A stretch of DNA of 64,000 nt, taken from the NCBI GenBank assembly GCA_025210375.1, contig JAOASB010000052.1, positions 186,001 to 250,000 of the forward strand. The letters run 5' to 3'. Shown here in pieces: positions 17,272-25,721 of the stretch. This DNA comes from Maledivibacter sp. (GTDB taxonomy: Bacteria; Bacillota; Clostridia; Peptostreptococcales; Caminicellaceae). The notes beneath the pieces were generated by a model. It made no database searches, was not told the DNA's origin, and saw only the letters and a program-made list of their open reading frames with translations. Each line of letters starts with the position of its first letter. The first letter of the stretch is position 1. The translations under genes were made by a program, and so were the position numbers.

Positions 17272-18434
17272 AGAAAAAAATATGCGTTATAACAGGTGCA
17301 AGGGCAGAATATGGACTGTTAAAACCATTATTAGAGAAAATAGATAAAGATGTAGAATCAGAATTACAATTAGTGGTTACAGGAATGCACTTATCACCAG
17401 AGTTTGGGTTAACCTATAAAGACATAGAAAATGATGGATATACAATATATGAAAAAGTCGAAATATTATTAGGTTCTGATACCCCCATAGGGATTTCAAA
17501 ATCAATGGGATTAGGTATGATAGGTTTCGCAGAAGTTTATGGTAGGTTAAAACCAGACTTAATACTAGTACTAGGAGATAGATATGAAATTTTTGCAGCT
17601 GTAAGTGCCGCAGCTGTGACGAGAATTCCAGTTGCACACTTGCATGGAGGGGAAATAACTGAAGGAGCTTTTGATGAAGGTTTTAGGCATTCTATAACCA
17701 AAATGAGTTATCTACATTTTACCAGTACGGAAGAATATAGAAAAAGGGTTATACAGCTTGGGGAGCATCCAGATAGGGTGTTTAATGTAGGCGCTATAGG
17801 TGTAGATAACATAAATAATATGAAGCTTTTATCAAAAAAAGAATTAGAAGAAAGTATTGGTTTTGAGTTTGGGCAAAAAACAGCGTTGGTTACTTTTCAT
17901 CCGGTGACATTAGAAAATCAAACATCAAAGGAGCAATTTGAAAATATTCTTAAAGCTATTGATGAATTTGAAGAGCTTAAGATAATATTTACAAAATCAA
18001 ATGCTGATACAGATGGAAGAATAATTAATAGCATGATGGATAATTATGTTGACCAAAATAAAGACAAGGCTGGAGCCTTTGTTTCTATGGGACAACTTAG
18101 ATATTTGAGTGCTATGAGATATGTTGATATTGTTGTGGGGAATTCGTCAAGTGGCATAATTGAAGCACCTTCATTTAAAATTCCTACAATAAATATTGGA
18201 GATAGACAAAAAGGAAGAATACAGGCTAAATCAGTTATTAACTGTAAGCCGTTAAAGAACGACATAATTGGGTCTATAAATAAGGCATTATCTAAAGATT
18301 TTAGAGAATCATTGATACATATAAAAAATCCCTATGGGAATGATGATGTATCATATAATATTCTAAAAACTATCAAAAAATATTTGTTTAATAATTCATT
18401 TAATATTAAAAAAGGGTTCTATGACATATCCTAG
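17268..18434 (+). CDS. legG: Hydrolysing nucleotide-sugar 2-epimerase, LegG/NeuC family
   Basis: A 388-residue GT-B-fold epimerase. Motifs are ITGARAEYGLLKPLL at the N-terminus, LGDRYEIFAAVSAA, HLHGGEITEGAFDEGFRHSI and a C-terminal VGNSSSGIIEAPSFKIPTIN block. LegG removes the nucleotide from the diacetamido sugar and inverts C2, giving the substrate of LegI. It overlaps legI by four bases (ATGA). NeuC of the sialic acid pathway is the closest alternative; the rest of the operon argues for legionaminic acid. Confidence 0.9.
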   Translation: MKKKICVITGARAEYGLLKPLLEKIDKDVESELQLVVTGMHLSPEFGLTYKDIENDGYTIYEKVEILLGSDTPIGISKSMGLGMIGFAEVYGRLKPDLILVLGDRYEIFAAVSAAAVTRIPVAHLHGGEITEGAFDEGFRHSITKMSYLHFTSTEEYRKRVIQLGEHPDRVFNVGAIGVDNINNMKLLSKKELEESIGFEFGQKTALVTFHPVTLENQTSKEQFENILKAIDEFEELKIIFTKSNADTDGRIINSMMDNYVDQNKDKAGAFVSMGQLRYLSAMRYVDIVVGNSSSGIIEAPSFKIPTINIGDRQKGRIQAKSVINCKPLKNDIIGSINKALSKDFRESLIHIKNPYGNDDVSYNILKTIKKYLFNNSFNIKKGFYDIS

Positions 18435-18459
18435 ATGGTATTAGAAAGGTAGTTCTATT

Positions 18460-19152
18460 ATGGAAAAAATATTGGCATTTATACCTGCTAGATCAGGTTC
18501 AAAGGGAGTAAGAAATAAAAATATAAAAGAACTAGCAGGAAAACCTCTTATAGCTCATACTATTGAGGAAGCTGTTAAGAGTAACTTGTTTGAAGATATT
18601 ATTGTATCTACTGACTCACAAAATATAGCAGGTATAGCTAGGCGTTATGGGGCAAGTGTTCCCTTTTTGAGACCAAAGGAGCTTGCTACAGATGAATCTC
18701 CTACGATAGATGCCATTTTTCATTGTTTAGATTATATGAATAATGAAGGGAAGCAGTATGATATTGTAGTACTACTACAACCTACATCGCCGCTTAGAAA
18801 ATCTAGTCATATAAAAGAAGCATATAAGTTGTTTAATGAAAAACAAGGAGATTTTACTGTGAGTGTATGTGAATGTGAGCATTCACCACTTTGGGCTAAT
18901 GTGATCAGTAAAGATTTAAGAATGGATAATTTTATTAGGAAAGAATTGAAAAATCTAAGAAGACAGGATTTACCCAAATATTATAGGTTGAATGGGGCTA
19001 TATACATAGCTAAAGTAGATAGGCTGATTGAACAAAAGAGTTTATTGGGGGAAAATAGTTATTCTTATATTATGAAAAAGGAAGATTCTATAGATATTGA
19101 TAATGAGATAGATTTAGGGCTTTGTGAATTGTACCTTAATAGTATAAAGTGA
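18460..19152 (+). CDS. legF: CMP-legionaminic acid synthetase, LegF/NeuA family
   Basis: A 230-residue cytidylyltransferase with the NeuA signature AFIPARSGSKGVRNKNI at the N-terminus, then STDSQNIA and VLLQPTSPLR. It activates the nonulosonic acid with CTP to give the CMP donor that Maf uses. AGAAAGGTAG lies before the ATG. A strong terminator follows at 19191-19232, which marks the end of the maf-leg operon. Confidence 0.9.
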   Translation: MEKILAFIPARSGSKGVRNKNIKELAGKPLIAHTIEEAVKSNLFEDIIVSTDSQNIAGIARRYGASVPFLRPKELATDESPTIDAIFHCLDYMNNEGKQYDIVVLLQPTSPLRKSSHIKEAYKLFNEKQGDFTVSVCECEHSPLWANVISKDLRMDNFIRKELKNLRRQDLPKYYRLNGAIYIAKVDRLIEQKSLLGENSYSYIMKKEDSIDIDNEIDLGLCELYLNSIK

Positions 19153-19190
19153 TGTGTTATAGATATCACAAAAGTAAATATGCTAATTAC

Positions 19191-19232
19191 AAAAAGATTA
19201 TCCAACTAAATTTTAGTATGGATAATTTTTTT
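19191..19232 (+). terminator. Intrinsic terminator after legF
   Basis: ATTATCCA (19197-19204) pairs with TGGATAAT (19219-19226). The stem is lengthened by flanking A/T tracts and by ACTAAA/TTTAGT inside, and six T residues follow. Confidence 0.85.
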
Positions 19233-19257
19233 ATGATAAAAGTCAACAAAAATCTAT

Positions 19258-19284
19258 TAGAGATTCGATAAAATATGACGATAT
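19258..19284 (+). promoter_or_regulatory. Possible sigma-28-like promoter of the second glycan operon
   Basis: TAGA (19258-19261), 15 bases, then GACGATAT (19277-19284). It has one mismatch in each box against TAAA and GCCGATAT. It is correctly placed between the legF terminator and the next gene, but the match is imperfect. Confidence 0.35.
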
Positions 19285-19368
19285 ATATTATAAGAGTCTA
19301 TTTTGTATATGGAAACATATTTAAATACCTTAAATATAATATGCTAGTTACTAGAATGAAGGAAGCAG

Positions 19369-21609
19369 GTGACATATATTAAAAATATTCTTATTTCATT
19401 TCCTTATAAAGTTAACAATTTCGATGACTATGAAGAAACTTTAAATGATTTTGAAAATAGAGGTTATATTATTCATAATTTTGAGGGAATAGAAGATGAT
19501 TTTAGAGTAGATATACTGTATTCTGCAATACAATATGTTAAAGAATATGAAGGTGAAGATATTAATAGAATTGTTGTGATATCAAATATAAAAGAACTTA
19601 TTTTTTGTTGGTTTAGATGCTATAATCCTTTGATTGATGATTTTATTTATTTAATTGATAATTTAGAAAAAGATTTTTTTAGAAATGATATTAATTATAA
19701 TTTTTATGAAAAACTTTATAAGTTCATAGATATAGATAATGAATTTATAGAAGGAAAAATATATATAAATCTAAATTTTTATAATTGTAATTGGATTTTA
19801 CCATTTTTATTTGCAAACAATAATTTTAGATATTTTGATACTATAGAGAACTTTGAACTTAATAAGAAATCAAAAAAAATAGCTAGAGAAAAAATTTATA
19901 ATTATTCAGAGAAAAGTTTTAGATTCGATATCAAAGCAGAACTTGTTGAGGGGGTTTCAGTAAGTGATGATAGTTATTTAAAAGTGTTATTTGATGGTAG
20001 CTTTTTCTATGAACTCCGTAAAAATACATACTTCATTATGTATTTTTTAAGAGCTATATATAGAGAAATAAGCTATGAACTAAGGAATAAAATATTGATT
20101 AATTTTTTGCAATCTTTAAGATATGAGAAAAAAAATATATTATCTCAGAAGATAAAAAAGTATATTGTTAAATATAATATTGGTTTTGAAGAGAAAATGT
20201 ATTTTTTATCTTGTCTATTACTATTGAAGAATAAAGATAAGTTTATATTACAAAATATAATGGAAAGTTTACTAAATAAGGAAGACTTAGAATATACTTA
20301 TGAAATTTTAGTAAATACTTTATGCTATATAAATAATAGAAATGTTGAAATATATAAGGATTACTATAATGATAAGAGAAAAATAATAAATAAACTTTCT
20401 ACAGCATATTTGGAATATTATAGTGGGAAAAAACATAAAAAGAACATTAAATCCGAAAAAGTTAAGAATATAGCAATTTTAACAGATCAACTTCTCAGTA
20501 TAAATCATTCACCGACTAAAAATATGACGTTAGATTATGCAATTAATCTTAAAAAGTATTTTACCGATTCAAAAATACAGATATTTGTAGAAGACAATCT
20601 ATATTGTGAAGGGGAAGTCGCAAAAATTATACCATGTTACTATAGTTCTGCCATATCAGTTTCATTACAAGAGGAGCATTTTAGTTATTTAATGCAGAAT
20701 GGTATAAATGATATAGGAATTTATTATTCAGATATTAATCTTCCTCACAAAGAAAAAACTGCTCGAATGATAGAGGAAATAAATAAATTTCAACCCGATA
20801 TAATTTTTACAAATAGTGATATATCATTGACAAGATCAATTCTCTATAATGATTATCCTATTGTTTACATGTGTCTTGGAGAAACAGTTTATTCTACACA
20901 AGCAGATGTATATTTGGTTGGTGATAAGGAAAAAGTGATAGAAGAAAATAAAATGTATCATTTTGTAAAATCAAATAATGTATATAATGTTAAAACTGCG
21001 CTTGATTTTTCTAAAGCATATAAAGATATTACTTGTACAGATTATGGTTTAGAACATAGTGATTTTGTAATGATAACAGTGGGTAATCGTTTAGATGCTG
21101 ATATGGATAATAATTATATTGATTTAATTTGTTCTTTTATAAGTAATAGACATGACGTAAAATGGTTGATTGTTGGAGAGTTCGAATCACATTATCTAGA
21201 AAGAAAATACAAAGATATATTTGATAACCAGGTTATTAGGATAATCTATGAAAAAGACCTTGCCGCTTTGTATAATATTTGTGATATATATCTTAACCCC
21301 TTGAGAAGAGGTGGTGGTGTAAGTATTGCTATGGCAATGAATCAAGGATTGCCCATAGTCATTTCTTCCCGGCCTTCAGATGGAAAGTTTTATGTTGGAG
21401 AAGATAATTGCGTTGGATATAGTATGGATGAGTATACTAGAGAATTAGAAGAATTATATGTAAATGAAGAATATAGATTGAAAAGGCAATTAGTTATGAA
21501 AAAACGAATAAAAATGTTTCAAATGAAGACTGCAATAGAAGATTTTATGGAAAAATTCATCATTGCAAAGGAACAGTTTTTTAATAGAAAATGCAATGAA
21601 GACTTTTAA
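19369..21609 (+). CDS. Large GT-B glycosyltransferase with unknown N-terminal half
   Basis: A 746-residue protein. Residues from about 365 on form a GT-B fold: KNIAILTDQLLSINHSPTKN and FVEDNLYCEGEV open the N-lobe, and the C-lobe has the family 1/4-type end IYLNPLRRGGGVSIAMAMNQ followed by GLPIVISSRPSDG. The first ~360 residues are rich in Asn, Phe, Tyr and Ile and match nothing recognised. The start is GTG at 19369 with AAGGA five bases before. By eye the gene is far more AT-rich than its neighbours, a sign of a different origin. No signal peptide is present, so it probably adds a sugar in the cytoplasm. Confidence 0.75.
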   Translation: MTYIKNILISFPYKVNNFDDYEETLNDFENRGYIIHNFEGIEDDFRVDILYSAIQYVKEYEGEDINRIVVISNIKELIFCWFRCYNPLIDDFIYLIDNLEKDFFRNDINYNFYEKLYKFIDIDNEFIEGKIYINLNFYNCNWILPFLFANNNFRYFDTIENFELNKKSKKIAREKIYNYSEKSFRFDIKAELVEGVSVSDDSYLKVLFDGSFFYELRKNTYFIMYFLRAIYREISYELRNKILINFLQSLRYEKKNILSQKIKKYIVKYNIGFEEKMYFLSCLLLLKNKDKFILQNIMESLLNKEDLEYTYEILVNTLCYINNRNVEIYKDYYNDKRKIINKLSTAYLEYYSGKKHKKNIKSEKVKNIAILTDQLLSINHSPTKNMTLDYAINLKKYFTDSKIQIFVEDNLYCEGEVAKIIPCYYSSAISVSLQEEHFSYLMQNGINDIGIYYSDINLPHKEKTARMIEEINKFQPDIIFTNSDISLTRSILYNDYPIVYMCLGETVYSTQADVYLVGDKEKVIEENKMYHFVKSNNVYNVKTALDFSKAYKDITCTDYGLEHSDFVMITVGNRLDADMDNNYIDLICSFISNRHDVKWLIVGEFESHYLERKYKDIFDNQVIRIIYEKDLAALYNICDIYLNPLRRGGGVSIAMAMNQGLPIVISSRPSDGKFYVGEDNCVGYSMDEYTRELEELYVNEEYRLKRQLVMKKRIKMFQMKTAIEDFMEKFIIAKEQFFNRKCNEDF

Positions 21610-21740
21610 AAAACATTTAAAAAAAACTATAAAATAGAAAACATATATAATTAACTTAATATTTGGAAAAAAGTATAGTTCCCAATATAAGAATACTGTA
21701 GTGTATGTATAATAGCAAAACAAAAGAGGAGTGAATAGTT

Positions 21741-22850
21741 TTGGGAAAACATGAGTTAGATCTAGAAGCTAAATTATATCAAAAAACAGTAATAGACAAG
21801 ATAAAGAAAATAAAATTTAAAAAAGGCTCAGAAAGTCCCTTCGTGGTGGAATTAGATCCAACAACACAATGTAATCTTAATTGTTTAGGATGTATTAGTG
21901 GTGAGCTTTTAAACCAACAATATTTTTCCTCTGAACGACTTTTAAAACTGGGAAAAGAACTTGTAGACAATGATATCAAAGCCGTAATATTAATTGGTGG
22001 AGGAGAACCTCTATGTCATCCTGCTATTGGTGATTTAATTGAGTTTCTAGGGGAAAATGATGTAAAAATAGGGCTTACAACAAATGGAGTATTAATTGAT
22101 AAATATATTGATGTTATATCGAAATATTGTACTTGGACAAGGGTGTCTGTTGATGCAGGTACTGAACAAATGTATAAATACTTGAGACCACATAAAAGTG
22201 GAAAATCATTGTTTAATAAAGTTATTTCAAATATGAGAATGTTAGCTGAAAGCAAAACTGGGAGATTAGGATATTCTTTTTTAATTAGAACCGATGCTGA
22301 TGGATTCAATATTACAAAAACAAATATTTTTGAATTGTATGATGCAGCAAAACTAGCTAAGAATATAGGATGTGATTATTTTGAAGCAAAACCAAGCTAC
22401 AATATGAATCATTTTCTAGTTATGCACAAAAAAGACTATATGGGAAAAGCAAAAACGGAAATTGATAAATTATCTAACTTAGAAGATGATAAATTTAGAA
22501 TATTAAAATCTATAAACCTTGAATTCACCTTAAAAAACAAGCTAAATATTCAACCCAAAAATTATCATGGATGTCCTGTTTCCGAACTAAGAACTTTAAT
22601 TACTCCTTCTGGAGTTTATGTATGCCCGTATTTTAGGGGAAGAAAAGATATGTGTATTGGTGATTTACAGAATAGTGAATTTTACGATATGTGGAATGGA
22701 CAACAAAGAGCAGAGGTTATGGAAAGGTTGGATCCTCAAAAAGATTGCAAGATGCATTGCATAAGACATAAATCTAACCTGACACTATTTAAAATGCAGC
22801 AATCGGTTGATGATATAACAGAATTAGAAGATTTTAATTTCTTTATATAA
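21741..22850 (+). CDS. Radical SAM/SPASM-like protein in glycan cluster
   Basis: A 369-residue radical SAM enzyme. The cluster-binding motif is CNLNCLGC (Cx3Cx2C, about residues 43-50), followed by the SAM-binding segment ILIGGGEPL and TNGVLIDKYI. The C-terminus has a SPASM-like cysteine group (GCPVSELRTLITPSGVYVCP, then DMCIGDLQ, DCKMHCIRH) for a second iron-sulfur cluster. The start is TTG at 21741 after AGGAG. The substrate is unknown; neighbours make nucleotide sugars, so action on a sugar, an amino acid or a small acyl unit is more plausible than action on a ribosomal peptide, because no precursor peptide is visible. Confidence 0.82.
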   Translation: MGKHELDLEAKLYQKTVIDKIKKIKFKKGSESPFVVELDPTTQCNLNCLGCISGELLNQQYFSSERLLKLGKELVDNDIKAVILIGGGEPLCHPAIGDLIEFLGENDVKIGLTTNGVLIDKYIDVISKYCTWTRVSVDAGTEQMYKYLRPHKSGKSLFNKVISNMRMLAESKTGRLGYSFLIRTDADGFNITKTNIFELYDAAKLAKNIGCDYFEAKPSYNMNHFLVMHKKDYMGKAKTEIDKLSNLEDDKFRILKSINLEFTLKNKLNIQPKNYHGCPVSELRTLITPSGVYVCPYFRGRKDMCIGDLQNSEFYDMWNGQQRAEVMERLDPQKDCKMHCIRHKSNLTLFKMQQSVDDITELEDFNFFI

Positions 22851-22943
22851 ATGAAATTATCATATAATGACAATAAGTAATAAATTATAAGTAATATGAA
22901 GGCCGTCTTGCTATTTTATGTGCTTTAAGTATATAAGAAGGGA

Positions 22944-24446
22944 ATGTTTGTTAATATGATTGAGAATATAAAAGAAAAGATAGATAATTTAGTAATAGAG
23001 AAAAGAGCTTTTATAGATGGTCTATATATAGAAGCGTTAGATGGAGAGATAATTAAAAAAGTTAGTCCTGCTGATGGAAGAGATATTTCAGGGCTAAGTT
23101 CTTGTAAAAAGGAAGATGTTGATATTGCTGTAAAAATTGCAAAGCAGCGTTCTGATGAAAAGGTATGGGTAGATAAAGAACCAAAGGAAAAAAAAGCAAT
23201 ATTATTAAAGCTTGCAGATTTGATGGAAGAAAATAGAGAAGAGCTTGCTTTGCTAGATACTTTAGAAACAGGGAGAACAATAAGAAACTACTATTATGAC
23301 TCTATTCCAAAAGCAATTGAAGCTATGAGGTGGTTTGCAGAAAGTGTTGATAAGTACTATGATCATGCAATTATGCCACGGACAAATTCCTTTGCAACAA
23401 TAACAAAGGAACCTCTTGGAGTAGTGGGAATCATAACTCCATGGAATGACCCTCTTGTAGTTGCTTGCTGGAAATTTGTTCCTGCTTTATTAATGGGTAA
23501 TTCTGTTGTATTAAAGCCTGCTGAGCAATCATCATTTTCAATTTTAAAAGTAGCAAAGCTTGCTATTGATGCTGGGGTACCAAAAGGAGTTTTTAATGTT
23601 GTACCTGGATTGGGGGAAACAGCAGGAAAAGCTCTTGCGTTACATAATGATGTTAGGAGTATATTTTTTACAGGTTCTTCTAAAATAGGTAAGTTGATAC
23701 TACAATACTCAGGTCAATCAAACATGAAAAAAGTTGGTTTAGAATGTGGTGGAAAAAGTCCGTTTATAGTTTCAAAAAAATGTAGGGATTTAGAAGAAGC
23801 TGCTAAAGTATTGGCGAAAAATATTTTCTATAATCAAGGGCAAATATGCTCTGCTCCTTCTCGGTTAATTATTGACAAAGTTATTAAAGATGAATTTATT
23901 AATTGTTTGAAAAAGCAAAGTGAGAAATATGTGCCGGGGGATCCCTTTGATATAACAAATGAAGTAGGTGCTGTTATCAGTAAACAACAAAAAGAAAAAA
24001 TTGAAAATTATATACGTAAAGGGGAAGAATCTGGAGCAAAAGTTATAAGATCTGGATATAAGCCTCAATCAATCAAAAGTGGTTTGTTTGTGATGCCTAC
24101 TATATTTGACAATGTTAATCAAGATTCAATTATTGCGCAGGAAGAGATATTTGGACCAGTGATTGTTATAATAAGTGTTGATTCCATTCAAGAAGCAATA
24201 TCCGTTGCAAACAACTCAAAATATGGTTTAGCTGCTTCGGTTTGGACAAATGATATTGATGAAGCATATCAGATTTCACGAAGACTAAATGCTGGAATTG
24301 TACACATTAATAGTTACGGTGAAGATGATAATACAGTTCCATTCGGTGGTTGTAAAGAATCAGGTATAGGTAAAGACAAATCAGTTTATGCGTTTGATGA
24401 ATATACTAACACCAAAACAACATGGATGAAATTCAAATCTATATAA
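22944..24446 (+). CDS. Aldehyde dehydrogenase family protein
   Basis: A 500-residue NAD(P)-dependent aldehyde dehydrogenase. The key elements are GIITPWNDPL with the structural asparagine, FTGSSKIGKL, the catalytic glutamate in LECGGKSP and the catalytic cysteine in NQGQICSAPSRL near residue 301, with PFGGCKESGIG at the C-terminus. It resembles betaine aldehyde or gamma-glutamyl-aminobutyraldehyde dehydrogenases. Substrate unknown; within this operon it may oxidise an aldehyde to the acid that the next protein, an ATP-grasp ligase, could activate. The ATG at 22944 has its ribosome site very close, and an ATG at 22956 is possible. Confidence 0.85.
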   Translation: MFVNMIENIKEKIDNLVIEKRAFIDGLYIEALDGEIIKKVSPADGRDISGLSSCKKEDVDIAVKIAKQRSDEKVWVDKEPKEKKAILLKLADLMEENREELALLDTLETGRTIRNYYYDSIPKAIEAMRWFAESVDKYYDHAIMPRTNSFATITKEPLGVVGIITPWNDPLVVACWKFVPALLMGNSVVLKPAEQSSFSILKVAKLAIDAGVPKGVFNVVPGLGETAGKALALHNDVRSIFFTGSSKIGKLILQYSGQSNMKKVGLECGGKSPFIVSKKCRDLEEAAKVLAKNIFYNQGQICSAPSRLIIDKVIKDEFINCLKKQSEKYVPGDPFDITNEVGAVISKQQKEKIENYIRKGEESGAKVIRSGYKPQSIKSGLFVMPTIFDNVNQDSIIAQEEIFGPVIVIISVDSIQEAISVANNSKYGLAASVWTNDIDEAYQISRRLNAGIVHINSYGEDDNTVPFGGCKESGIGKDKSVYAFDEYTNTKTTWMKFKSI

Positions 24447-24486
24447 AAATAAATCTGTAATAACATAGAGTATGGGATGGTGACAT

Positions 24487-25683
24487 ATGATGAGGGATAA
24501 AAAAAAGCTTTTAATTGCTGGTGGTGGGCATTCAGATATTCCTTTAATTTTAGCTGGTAAAAAATTAGGTTTTTATGTAATTACGACTGGTAATCAAATT
24601 AATGGACCTAATGGACTTGGACATTCTTATGCTGATGAATATCATTATGGAGATTATTCAGATAAGGAAGAAATACTTGCTTTAGCAAAAAAGTTAAAAA
24701 TTGATGCAATTTGTGCTTGTTGTAATGACTTTTCTGCAATATCTTCAGCATATGTAGCTGAGAAATTAGGACTTCCAGGTCATGATTCGTACGAAAAAAC
24801 ATTGATACTTCATCACAAAGATAGATATCGTAAATTCGCTTTAGAGAATAATATTCCAACACCTTTTGCACAGAGCTATAGTAGTGTTAAAGAAGCCTTA
24901 GAGTCGATAGGCGAACATAAATTTTCATTAATGGTAAAACCTATTGACTTAACTGGTGGAAAAGGTGTTTCTAAAATAAATTGTAAAGAAGAGTATAGAA
25001 ATGCAGTTGAAAAAGCTTTTTCTATCTCTCGAGCTAAATGTATTGTTGTAGAGGAATTTATAGGAGGTTCTCAACATACTTTTTCAGCTTTTATTAGAGA
25101 TGGGAAAGTGGTTTTTTATTTTGGCGATAATGAATTTTCATACTTAAATCCGTACCTTGTTTCAACATCATCAACTCCTGCAATAGTACCAAAAACAGTT
25201 GATAAAAGACTAATAAAAATATCCGAGACAATATCATCGATATTATCTTTGAAGACGGGACTTTTCCATATTCAATATTTACTACAAGGTGAAGATCCAA
25301 TAATTATTGAAATTACGAGACGTTGTCCGGGTGATTTATATTCGTATCCTGTTAATTACTTAACTGGCGCAGATTATGCTTCGTGGATTATCAGAGCTGC
25401 TACCGGAATGGATTGTAGCGAATTAACTTATTCAAAACCTAAAGGTTATTTTGGGAGACATTGTGTTATGAGTGAAAAACAAGGTAAAGTAATGGATATT
25501 AGTTTTGATGAATCTATTCAAAAGAATATTGTGGATAAATTTATGTGGTGGAAAAAAGGAGACTTAGTTAATGATGTATTAACTTCTAAGTTTGGTATAG
25601 TTTTTTTAAAATACGATTCATTGGAAGAAATGATCAATAAAACCAATAAATTAAATCAATTAATTAAAGTTTATGTTGAATAG
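24487..25683 (+). CDS. ATP-grasp ligase, substrate unknown
   Basis: A 398-residue ATP-grasp protein with a PurK/biotin-carboxylase-like layout: an N-terminal pre-ATP-grasp domain (LLIAGGGHSDIPLILAGKKL), then KDRYRKFALENNIPTPF, the ATP-binding MVKPIDLTGGKGVSKI loop, VVEEFIGGSQHTFSAF, and a metal-binding PIIIEITRRCPGD end. Such enzymes activate a carboxylate as an acyl phosphate and join it to an amine. The obvious local amine is the 4-amino sugar made by the three genes downstream, but the true substrates are unknown. GATGGTGA precedes the ATG. Confidence 0.83.
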   Translation: MMRDKKKLLIAGGGHSDIPLILAGKKLGFYVITTGNQINGPNGLGHSYADEYHYGDYSDKEEILALAKKLKIDAICACCNDFSAISSAYVAEKLGLPGHDSYEKTLILHHKDRYRKFALENNIPTPFAQSYSSVKEALESIGEHKFSLMVKPIDLTGGKGVSKINCKEEYRNAVEKAFSISRAKCIVVEEFIGGSQHTFSAFIRDGKVVFYFGDNEFSYLNPYLVSTSSTPAIVPKTVDKRLIKISETISSILSLKTGLFHIQYLLQGEDPIIIEITRRCPGDLYSYPVNYLTGADYASWIIRAATGMDCSELTYSKPKGYFGRHCVMSEKQGKVMDISFDESIQKNIVDKFMWWKKGDLVNDVLTSKFGIVFLKYDSLEEMINKTNKLNQLIKVYVE

Positions 25684-25721
25684 GACTTACGTAACCATTT
25701 TTTTAGAGGAGGATAAGTAAC

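Noticed and set aside
21741..22850. A radical SAM-modified peptide (RiPP) system
   Set aside because: No short precursor gene, peptidase or dedicated transporter lies nearby; the neighbours are nucleotide-sugar genes.
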